Source: Chloroflexota bacterium (GTDB lineage: Bacteria > Chloroflexota > Anaerolineae > Anaerolineales > VGOW01). Taken from it: DNA of 64,000 nt. A model generated the notes under the pieces. That model saw only the letters and a program-made list of their open reading frames with translations, did not search any database and had not been told where the DNA came from. Positions within the stretch are counted from its first letter, which is position 1, and each line of letters begins with the position of its first letter. Position numbers and translations under genes: made by a program. The DNA lies in assembly GCA_016197225.1 (NCBI GenBank), contig JACPWC010000085.1, positions 17,028 to 81,027 of the forward strand. The letters run 5' to 3'. Of the stretch, positions 8,031 to 14,782 are shown in pieces.

Positions 8031-8112
8031 GCCCCCACCCTAGCCCTCCCCGTTTGCAAAGAGGGCAAACAGGGGAGGGGACTCCCTTCGGGCGGGGATG
8101 GGGTCAGGGTGC
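8031..8112. repeat. CCCTCCCC-type inverted repeat
   Basis: CCCTCCCCGTTTGC and GCAAACAGGGGAGGG form an imperfect hairpin, nested in outer CCCCACCCT and GGGTCAGGGTG words. It lies between the binding-protein and potB genes; its edge overlaps the binding-protein stop codon. Confidence 0.7.
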
Positions 8113-9174
8113 GGCCTTCACTTCCGCCCACATCGCCGTCCAGGCGTCGCGCTGTTCGGCGGTGAGGTTAGGGGTGAAGTTGGTCTTGTCGAGGATGGCC
8201 GGGTCGCCGATCGAGAACGCCTGCTTGAGCGTCTCGTCGGTGATGCCGTTCATCACGTCTTGATTCGAATGACCGTAGTAAAACAGGTTGACGACGTTGT
8301 TGCCGGTTAGCGTCGCCAGTTTGTCGTCCAAAAACTTCAGCGCCAGGTCTATGTTGGCTGTGCCTTTGCGGATGCCGTACACGCCCACCCACGAGTTGCG
8401 GCCCTCTTTGGGATTGGCGTAAGCAACCGGCACACCCTGGCCGAGCAAGGTGGCATACGCGCCCTGCCAGGCGTAGGCCACCCACACATCGCCGTTAGCC
8501 ATCCCATCCACCAGCTCCGGCTCGCCGGCCCAGTAAAACAGATTCGAGTCGCGTTGCTGTGTCCATTCCTCTTTGATTAAGGCAAGCTGTGAAGGCGTGA
8601 TGTTGGTTTCATCGTAGCCGTGAATGTAGGATGAGATGGTGACTGCGCCGGGGCCGTCATCCCACATGGAAATGTGGCCTTCAAATTTTGGATCCAGCAG
8701 GGCCGACCACGAGTTGATGCCTTCGGGAATTTTGTCGGTGCGATAGAGGATGGAGGTGAAGCCCCAATCCCAGGGCAAAAAATATTGTTTGCCGTTGATC
8801 TGGCCGATCTTCTTGAAGCTGTCCGGCACTTTGCTCCAGTTGGAAAGTTTGGAGGTGTCTATCTCTTCGACCAGGCCCTCGTCCACGTAGAACTGCAACC
8901 AGCCCGTGTAAGGGTGGAAGACATCAGCCTGATCTCCGGCCTTCATCTTGGTGTAAATGTCGGCGTCCGAAGCGCCGATCTCAAAGTTGACGGTGACTTT
9001 GGGGTAGGTGGTCTGGAAGTCCACCCAAAAGTCGGGGGCGTCGTATCCGGCCCAATCGAGGACGGTCAGAGAGCCGGTGAGTTGATCGGGCGGGAGTTCG
9101 GTGGCGGCTCCCCCGCCGCAGGCGGCCAGCAGTAAGCTGGCAACGATCATAGTAGCAAACAGTTGGCGTTTCAT
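8104..9174 (-). CDS. Spermidine/putrescine ABC transporter substrate-binding lipoprotein (PotD-like)
   Basis: A 356-residue binding protein. The signal peptide ends in the lipobox LLLAAC followed by a GGG spacer, so the mature protein is lipid-anchored. The two-lobed binding domain shows LTVLDWAGYDAPDFWVDF, FLPWDWGFTSILYRTD and WVAYAWQGAYATLLGQG, matching PotD/PotF homologues. GGGAG lies just upstream of the ATG at 9174. It is the first gene of the potDBC-like set and faces a divergent XRE-cupin regulator of the PuuR type. The exact ligand (putrescine, spermidine or another amine) cannot be read here. Confidence 0.9.
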   Translation of the reverse strand: MKRQLFATMIVASLLLAACGGGAATELPPDQLTGSLTVLDWAGYDAPDFWVDFQTTYPKVTVNFEIGASDADIYTKMKAGDQADVFHPYTGWLQFYVDEGLVEEIDTSKLSNWSKVPDSFKKIGQINGKQYFLPWDWGFTSILYRTDKIPEGINSWSALLDPKFEGHISMWDDGPGAVTISSYIHGYDETNITPSQLALIKEEWTQQRDSNLFYWAGEPELVDGMANGDVWVAYAWQGAYATLLGQGVPVAYANPKEGRNSWVGVYGIRKGTANIDLALKFLDDKLATLTGNNVVNLFYYGHSNQDVMNGITDETLKQAFSIGDPAILDKTNFTPNLTAEQRDAWTAMWAEVKAAP

Positions 9175-9253
9175 AGCATCTCCCTCTTTTTGAGATTGAG
9201 AATAGTTGCTGATAACGGCGATTTGACGTTTGTCGTTCCCCTGCTCACCTCCT

Positions 9254-9811
9254 TCAATAGCCTGGCGGCGTCACCACCCACAGGGCCTCGCATTCTTCGT
9301 CGCCCATGTTGCGCCAGGTATGCGGCAGGTGGCTGTCGAAGGTGACGGCGTCGCCGGCGTTCAGGATGTAGACCTCGCCGTTCACCGACACTTCCAAACT
9401 GCCGCGCAGCACAATGCCGCATTCTTCGTCGCTGTCGTGCGAGTAGGGCGTGTCGCCGCTGGTCGCGCCAGGTTTGAGGCGATAGTAGAGCACCTGAAGC
9501 TTTTTGGAGCGCACCGGCGTGAGCAGATATTCTTCTTCGTTTCGATTGGGGTAAATGAGTCGTGGGCGTTCGCCCGCCCGGACGACGCGGCCCGTGTTGC
9601 CCTGGCCCTCAAAGAAGCCGCCGATCTGGATGCCGAGCGCCCGCGAAATTTTTTGCAGCGAATTGACAGAGGGCGAAAGCAGATCGCGCTCAAGCTGGCT
9701 GATGAAACTGATGCTCAGCCCGGAGAGTTTGGCAACTTGCTGAATGGTGAGGCCCCGGCGCTTGCGGGCGCGGCGGATGCTGGCCCCAAGCGTATTTTCA
9801 CTGTCCGGCAT
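9254..9811 (-). CDS. XRE-family regulator with C-terminal cupin (PuuR-like)
   Basis: A 185-residue protein. Residues about 8-62 form a classic XRE helix-turn-helix (LGASIRRARKRRGLTIQQVA, then SFISQLERD). Residues about 110-180 form a small cupin with YSHDSDEECGIVLRGSLEV and TFDSHLPHTWRNMGDEE. PuuR-type proteins repress polyamine catabolism genes and are released by the amine bound in the cupin. The neighbouring potDBC-like genes and PuuB-like oxidase fit that role. The start at 9811 is backed by GGAG about 6 nt upstream; an earlier in-frame ATG at 9850 lacks such a site. Probably self-regulated through the palindrome at 9861-9878. Confidence 0.87.
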   Translation of the reverse strand: MPDSENTLGASIRRARKRRGLTIQQVAKLSGLSISFISQLERDLLSPSVNSLQKISRALGIQIGGFFEGQGNTGRVVRAGERPRLIYPNRNEEEYLLTPVRSKKLQVLYYRLKPGATSGDTPYSHDSDEECGIVLRGSLEVSVNGEVYILNAGDAVTFDSHLPHTWRNMGDEECEALWVVTPPGY

Positions 9812-9853
9812 ATTTTCTCCGAAATTTGGCTTAACTTGGACGATGTGCAATTG

Positions 9854-9878
9854 ATTATATACTGAAAAAAATTTCAGT
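9854..9878 (-). promoter_or_regulatory. -10 element and palindromic operator candidate for the XRE-cupin gene
   Basis: On the minus strand, TATAAT (plus coordinates 9854-9859) lies 43-48 bp upstream of the start codon at 9811. Directly upstream is the palindrome ACTGAAA-N4-TTTCAGT (9861-9878), in the spacer between -10 and -35. A bound dimeric XRE protein there would block RNA polymerase. Confidence 0.55.
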
Positions 9879-9944
9879 CTACGGCCAGTTTATAAATTGG
9901 GCCTTCTCGAAGCGAAAAAACCGGGCGATAATCCCGCCCTGTTT

Positions 9945-10835
9945 ATGGAACGCAAAAAACTCGTCGCCTTTGCCGAAGTCTCCCTGGCCGTCGTCGCCTG
10001 GGGCGCGTCGTTCATCGCCACCAAAGTCGCTCTGCGTGAGGTCTCGCCCATCACCATCGTCTGGCTCAGGTTTGCGATGGGCGTCGTCATCCTGGGCGCG
10101 GCCGTGTTCGCCCGTAAACAGTTTGCCCTCGTGCCGCCCAAAGAACTTGGCTACTTTGCCCTGCTCGGCTTTCTGGGCATCACCTTTCACCAGTGGTTGC
10201 AATCGAACGGATTGGTGACGGCCCAGGCCACCACCACCGCCTGGATCGTAGCGACGATTCCGGTCTTCATGGCGATTCTGGGTTGGGCAGTGTTGAAGGA
10301 GCGATTGCGCCGCAGGCAAGTGATCGGAATCGGACTGGCCGCCGTCGGCGTTTTGCTCGTCGTGAGCAACGGGGAAGCCGCCGCGCTGGTGGGTGGCCGT
10401 TTCGGAACGTCGGGCGACTTCCTTATCCTCATCAGCGCCGTGAACTGGGCCGTCTTCTCGGCTCTCTCCAGGCGCGGCCTGCAACAACACCCGGCCACGC
10501 GCATGACGTTTTACGTGATGGCCTTCGGCTGGCTGTTTGCTTCAGTTCTGTTTTTTGCCGGGCCGGGCTTGAGCGAGGCTAACCGCCTGACTCTGAACGG
10601 CTGGTGGGGCGTTGGCTTCCTGGGCGTGGCCTGCTCCGGCCTGGCTTACATTTTCTGGTACGACGCCTTGCAGATCGTCCCGGCCTCGGAGCTTGGCGTG
10701 TTCTTATACGTCGAGCCGCTGGTGGCCGTCGTCGTCGCCGCCATCGTGTTGGGCGAAGCCATGACTCTCGCCGCCCTGCTCGGCGGGGCCATCATTCTCT
10801 TCGGCGTCTGGCTCGTCAACCGGCCTGCGAGTTAG
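9945..10835 (+). CDS. EamA/DMT-superfamily transporter
   Basis: A 296-residue membrane protein with about ten hydrophobic segments in two EamA repeats. The first begins LAVVAWGASFIATKVALREV with the PITIVWLRFAMG motif; the second begins FLILISAVNWAVFSALSRRG and ends VFLYVEPLVAVVVAAIVLGE. DMT proteins export amino acids, nucleosides or other small metabolites; the substrate is not predictable. The start at 9945 (MERKKLVAF) gives the usual length; an in-frame ATG at 9897 adds 16 residues of no recognisable type. It is transcribed away from the XRE-cupin gene, so it could share that operator region. Confidence 0.85.
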   Translation: MERKKLVAFAEVSLAVVAWGASFIATKVALREVSPITIVWLRFAMGVVILGAAVFARKQFALVPPKELGYFALLGFLGITFHQWLQSNGLVTAQATTTAWIVATIPVFMAILGWAVLKERLRRRQVIGIGLAAVGVLLVVSNGEAAALVGGRFGTSGDFLILISAVNWAVFSALSRRGLQQHPATRMTFYVMAFGWLFASVLFFAGPGLSEANRLTLNGWWGVGFLGVACSGLAYIFWYDALQIVPASELGVFLYVEPLVAVVVAAIVLGEAMTLAALLGGAIILFGVWLVNRPAS

Positions 10836-10900
10836 GACAACGGATTTGGCGAATGCAACGGATAAAGATGTAATCCGTTCAATTCGTTAAATCCGTTGTC
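10836..10900. repeat. AACGGATTT-type inverted repeat, likely terminator
   Basis: The 12-bp arms GACAACGGATTT (10836-10847) and AAATCCGTTGTC (10889-10900) are exact complements, with a second inner pair (CAACGGAT and ATCCGTT). It starts within the stop region of the EamA gene and lies between convergent genes, where it could end transcription in both directions. Confidence 0.85.
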
Positions 10901-10957
10901 AAAGCAAGATGAAAAGAATATCCAAGACACTGTCGGCGCAGGATAAACGAGCTAACC

Positions 10958-12700
10958 TCACCCGGTCAAGAACAATTTTGTCCAGCTTATACCGTCGAAC
11001 AGATTGGGAAACCTGATGAACTCCGTTAGCAGGCTATTGTTCGGGACAGCTTCGAGGTCGCACGGGCGGAACCAGGCCAACAGAGCCAGCAGGCGTTTGG
11101 CTTCCACGTATTCGGGCGTTTCGGGTTGCACCTGCCTCAGAAGCGGCTCAGCCAGTGGCCGCAACACCGAAAGTTCGTACACCAGCGCCGAGTTGAACAT
11201 CACATCCGAATACTCCTGATATGGAAAGATATGCTGGCTCTCGCCCCGCCGCACGCTCTCCCAGCGCTTCAAGGTGTCGCCCGCCGCGTAGCCGCGCGTC
11301 GCCGCGTCGCGCACAATGCGGCGGATGAGGCGGGTGTCGGTTGTGCTCACCCGGTTGTGTAGATCAAGATTAAGTTGGGTGAGGGCCGAGATGTAAATAC
11401 GCAAGGTGTGTTCCGGCGGGATGTGCGGCACAAGATCGGGATTGAGGCCGTGAATGCCTTCCACCAGAATGACGGTTCCACGGGGCAGCGTCACCGTTTC
11501 CCCCACGCCGCTCCGGCCCGTCTTGAAATCGTAGTGCGGCAGAATGACCTCCTGCCCGCCCATCAACTTCAGCAAATCTACATTGAAACGCTCAACGTCG
11601 AGCGCCCGGAGCGACTCAAAATCGTACTCGCCATTTTCATCCTTTGGCGTTTTGTCGCGATCCAAAAAATACTCGTCCATCGCCAGGGCAAATGGATGCA
11701 GGCCATTGGCCAGCAGTTGCACCGCCAGCCGCTTGGAGAACGTGGTCTTACCCGACGATGACGGCCCGGCGATGAGCACCAGCTTGATGTCACTCCGTCC
11801 CTTGGCCACCCAGCCGGCAATCTGGGCGATGCGTTGCTCGTGCAGGGCTTCGGAGACCAGGATGAGTTCGCGAATGCGGCTTGACCCGATGGCCTCGTTG
11901 AGCGCGCCGACGTTGCTTATCCCCAGCCTGTCGAGCCACTCGCCGTATTCGCGAAAAGCCACCATCAACCGGTCGGGCATTCGTAACGGTTCAATAACGG
12001 TTGGCGCGCGGCGCTGAGGGAATTGCAGGATGAAGCCGGGCGGCGAGGATTGCAGATCGAACCAGCGCAAGTAACCGGCGGACGGAACCATGTAGCCGTG
12101 AAAATAATCGGCCAGCCCGCCGAGGCGGTAGAGCACCAGATAATCCTTGTGGCGCTCGGCCAGCAGGCTCACCTTGTCTTTCTCGCCCCGCGCGCGGAAG
12201 AGTTCAATGGCCTTGGCCAGCGGCACTACATCTTTGACGATGGGCAGGTCGGCGGTTGCCATCTCTTTCATGCGGGCCGTCAGCCGTTTGAGTTCGACGG
12301 CGTTTAAGTTGTCGCGCCCGCGCACCTGGCAAAAGTAGCCGCCGGAGGCAATCGAATGATCCACCACCACTTCGGCTTCAGGGAACAATTCTTTGGCGGC
12401 GGCGATCATCAGAAAGGTCAGCCCGCGCCGGTAGATTCTCATGCCGTCTTCGGTCGCCATCGTCACCGGCGCAAGCGAGGCGTCACGGGTCAACTTGTAA
12501 GTTAGTTCGCGCAGTTTGCCGTCCACCAGCGCGGCCACCACCGGCGCGCCTGCCGAACCGGGCGGTTGCGGCGCGCGGACAAACGCTTCGAGGGCCGTGT
12601 TCAGCGGCGCTTCAAACGCCCGGCCATCGGGCCAGCGCACTTGCACCGTCGCCCGCGCTTCGGCAGAATGCACAGTTGAGTTGGAAGAGGGTTGAGTCAT
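10958..12700 (-). CDS. TGS-domain nucleoside kinase (uridine kinase/phosphoribulokinase family)
   Basis: A 580-residue protein with three parts. Residues about 18-80 resemble a TGS domain. Residues about 85-170 resemble the second additional domain of threonyl-tRNA synthetase (VVVDHSIASGGYFCQVRG). From about residue 295 there is a P-loop kinase of the uridine kinase/phosphoribulokinase fold, with Walker A GPSSSGKTTFSKRL, the acidic ALAMDEYFLDRDKTP region and VILVEGIHGLNPDLV. The tRNA-synthetase-like front end without a catalytic aminoacylation domain is characteristic of this bacterial family. A nucleoside is the usual assumed substrate, but few members have been tested. It probably shares a transcript with nothing; the RNase HIII gene upstream ends 18 bp away. 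Confidence 0.85.
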   Translation of the reverse strand: MTQPSSNSTVHSAEARATVQVRWPDGRAFEAPLNTALEAFVRAPQPPGSAGAPVVAALVDGKLRELTYKLTRDASLAPVTMATEDGMRIYRRGLTFLMIAAAKELFPEAEVVVDHSIASGGYFCQVRGRDNLNAVELKRLTARMKEMATADLPIVKDVVPLAKAIELFRARGEKDKVSLLAERHKDYLVLYRLGGLADYFHGYMVPSAGYLRWFDLQSSPPGFILQFPQRRAPTVIEPLRMPDRLMVAFREYGEWLDRLGISNVGALNEAIGSSRIRELILVSEALHEQRIAQIAGWVAKGRSDIKLVLIAGPSSSGKTTFSKRLAVQLLANGLHPFALAMDEYFLDRDKTPKDENGEYDFESLRALDVERFNVDLLKLMGGQEVILPHYDFKTGRSGVGETVTLPRGTVILVEGIHGLNPDLVPHIPPEHTLRIYISALTQLNLDLHNRVSTTDTRLIRRIVRDAATRGYAAGDTLKRWESVRRGESQHIFPYQEYSDVMFNSALVYELSVLRPLAEPLLRQVQPETPEYVEAKRLLALLAWFRPCDLEAVPNNSLLTEFIRFPNLFDGISWTKLFLTG

Positions 12701-12717
12701 AGAGGGTGATTGTACTA

Positions 12718-13605
12718 CTACACAAACACCATCACCGGCTTGAAAGGTTTGGCATAACGCTTAAGAGCCTGAGCGCCCTGGCGCGCCACGATCCAGCGGG
12801 CGGCGGCCTCCAATTGTTGAATGTCGGATGCGCCTTTTGGCAGCGGTTTGCCAAAGCCCGCCATCTCGCCCAGCGTCTCCAACGCGCGGGCGAAGGCGGC
12901 GCTGGCCAGCACCGAGGCCGCCGCCACGGCGATGCTGGCCGATTCGGCGTGATGTTGCTGAAGCGGTTTAGGAAGGCCGGCGGCGGCAAAAGCCTGATCC
13001 AAACGATCGGCGCGTTGCGAAAACTGATCGCAGACGATCTTGCTGGCCTGAGCCGAGCGCCAAACAGGCCGCGCCGCCTGAGCATACGCCTCGGCCAGAA
13101 GCACGTTCATGTTGTCGGCGCCCTCCCAGAGCATTCCTGGCTCAAGCGCCTGAAGGCGACGATGTTCGGCGGGGATAAGACGCTCGATCTGATCGGCCAG
13201 GCGGCTCACGAGAGAGGAGTCAATCTGCTTGCTGTCGCGCGCGCCGATCTTGCGTAAGGCCGTCTCTGTTTGCGAAGTGTCCACGTACACCGCGGCCACA
13301 ATCACCGGGCCGAACCAGTCGCCCTTGCCCGATTCGTCCAGGCCCAGGTGCGGGCCGGTGATGGTTGTGGTCGGGCCGCGCTTCGCGTGCTCATCCAGCC
13401 AGGCTTGTAGCTCGGCCCTGAGAGCCGACTCGCGGCCCTGCAAGTTAAGCGCGCCGCGTTTGGGCCAGAAGTTGGCAACCACTTCAGAGGCGGCGTCCCC
13501 GACGATGATCTGTTCGCCATACGGGATCGTCGCCCCGGGTTTCCATCGCCAGCCGCGCGCGCGAACGTAGTCCTTGAATTGGTCAAACTTTGTCGAGGTT
13601 GGCAT
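12718..13605 (-). CDS. rnhC: Ribonuclease HIII
   Basis: A 295-residue enzyme that cuts the RNA strand of RNA-DNA hybrids. The N-terminal TBP-like substrate-binding domain spans about residues 1-75. The catalytic domain starts at LGLDESGKGDWFGP, whose DE pair is the hallmark of type 2 RNases H; ARDSKQ and the later ESASIAVAAASVLA segment carry further conserved active-site residues. The separate N-terminal domain and the DESGKGD form distinguish HIII from HII. The start at 13605 (MPTSTKFDQF) was chosen over an ATG at 13647, because the 14 extra residues would overlap the pfkA promoter. It is divergent from pfkA. Confidence 0.92.
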   Translation of the reverse strand: MPTSTKFDQFKDYVRARGWRWKPGATIPYGEQIIVGDAASEVVANFWPKRGALNLQGRESALRAELQAWLDEHAKRGPTTTITGPHLGLDESGKGDWFGPVIVAAVYVDTSQTETALRKIGARDSKQIDSSLVSRLADQIERLIPAEHRRLQALEPGMLWEGADNMNVLLAEAYAQAARPVWRSAQASKIVCDQFSQRADRLDQAFAAAGLPKPLQQHHAESASIAVAAASVLASAAFARALETLGEMAGFGKPLPKGASDIQQLEAAARWIVARQGAQALKRYAKPFKPVMVFV

Positions 13606-13629
13606 CTCGCGAATCATACCAGCAGGTCG

Positions 13630-13635
13630 TATAAT
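13630..13635 (+). promoter_or_regulatory. -10 box of the pfkA promoter
   Basis: A perfect TATAAT, 32 bp before the pfkA ATG. No convincing -35 hexamer is visible at the right spacing. The transcript would carry a short leader with AGGAGAT 8-9 nt before the ATG. Confidence 0.5.
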
Positions 13636-13667
13636 CGCCTTACTCAATCTTTCAGGAGATCAGTTGC

Positions 13668-14777
13668 ATGGAGCCACGCATCAAAAAAATTGCGATCTGC
13701 ACCGGCGGCGGCGACGCGCCGGGGTTGAACGCCGTGATCCGGGCGGCGGCGCTCTCGGCCCTCAATCGCGGTTGGGAGTGTTACGGGATTCGCGACGGCT
13801 ACAACGGCCTGCTCATGCCTGAAGAATACGCCGACGGCGGCATGGTTCACCTGACGCGCGAACGGGTGCGGGGCATCACGCACCTGGGCGGCACGATTCT
13901 GGGAACGACCAACAAGGGCAACCCGCTCAAGTTTCCGCTCCTGAACAAAGACGGTCAACGCGAAGAGGTGGACCGCTCCGACGAATTGGTTCGCGCCTTC
14001 CGCCTCCACAACCTTGACGCGCTGATCTCGGTCGGCGGCGACGGCTCGCTGGGCATTGCCAACGTGCTGGCCCAAAAGGGCTTGCGGGTGATCGGCGTGC
14101 CCAAAACAATTGACAACGATCTCGACAAGACGGTGATTACCTTCGGCTACGACACCGCCGTCTCGTTCGCCACCGAATGCCTCGACCGGCTACACACCAC
14201 TGCCGCCTCGCACCGGCGGGTGATGGTGGTGGAAATGATGGGCCGCTACGCCGGCTGGATCGCCCTCAACGCCGGAGTCTCCGGCTCAGCCGACGTGATC
14301 TTGATTCCCGAAATCCCCTACGACCTGGGGAAGGTGATTCATAAAATAAGAGAGCGCGAGCAGGAGGGCCACAACTTCACTATCGTCGTGGTGGCCGAAG
14401 GCGCGAAACCGCTCGGTGGAACTTTTACCACCGTAGGCGAAAAAGAGCCGGGCCGGGCTGAGCGCCTGGGCGGCATTGGCGAAAAGCTGGCCCGCGAGCT
14501 GGAGACCCACACCGGCAAAGAAACGCGAGTGGTGGTGCTGGGTCACTTGTTGCGCGGCGGCGCGCCCACCTCGTTTGATCGCTTGATTGCCCTGCGCTTC
14601 GGCGCGGCGGCGGTGCGGGCGCTGGAAGAGGGCCAGTCGGGGGTGATGGTGGCCCTCGACCCGCCCACCGTCAACTACGTGCCGCTGGAAGAAGCCACCC
14701 GCCGCATGAAGACCGTGCCGCTGGACTCGGACACCATTCTCACTGCCCGCGACCTGGGCGTGTGTTTTGGAGACTGA
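13668..14777 (+). CDS. pfkA: ATP-dependent 6-phosphofructokinase
   Basis: A 369-residue glycolytic enzyme phosphorylating fructose 6-phosphate. The N-terminal nucleotide loop is GGGDAPGLNAVIR (13-25). GGDGS at 123-127 has Gly where PPi-dependent enzymes have Asp, which points to ATP. PKTIDND at 145-151 carries the catalytic Asp, and its Lys is shared with PPi-type and group III enzymes; MMGRYAGWIA binds the sugar phosphate. So the active site combines an ATP-type Gly with a PPi-type Lys, as known for the group III enzymes, which usually lack the allosteric control of the E. coli type. A good Shine-Dalgarno (AGGAGAT) supports the start. The response regulator gene follows 5 bp later. Confidence 0.92.
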   Translation: MEPRIKKIAICTGGGDAPGLNAVIRAAALSALNRGWECYGIRDGYNGLLMPEEYADGGMVHLTRERVRGITHLGGTILGTTNKGNPLKFPLLNKDGQREEVDRSDELVRAFRLHNLDALISVGGDGSLGIANVLAQKGLRVIGVPKTIDNDLDKTVITFGYDTAVSFATECLDRLHTTAASHRRVMVVEMMGRYAGWIALNAGVSGSADVILIPEIPYDLGKVIHKIREREQEGHNFTIVVVAEGAKPLGGTFTTVGEKEPGRAERLGGIGEKLARELETHTGKETRVVVLGHLLRGGAPTSFDRLIALRFGAAAVRALEEGQSGVMVALDPPTVNYVPLEEATRRMKTVPLDSDTILTARDLGVCFGD

Positions 14778-14782
14778 AGAGG

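Noticed and set aside
9879..10490. Long minus-strand open frame opposite the EamA transporter
   Set aside because: It is in the complementary frame of a clear transporter gene, with His/Asp/Arg-rich composition and no homology pattern or ribosome site.
12706..13257. Plus-strand open frame opposite RNase HIII
   Set aside because: Antisense of a well-supported gene with conserved motifs; no independent evidence.
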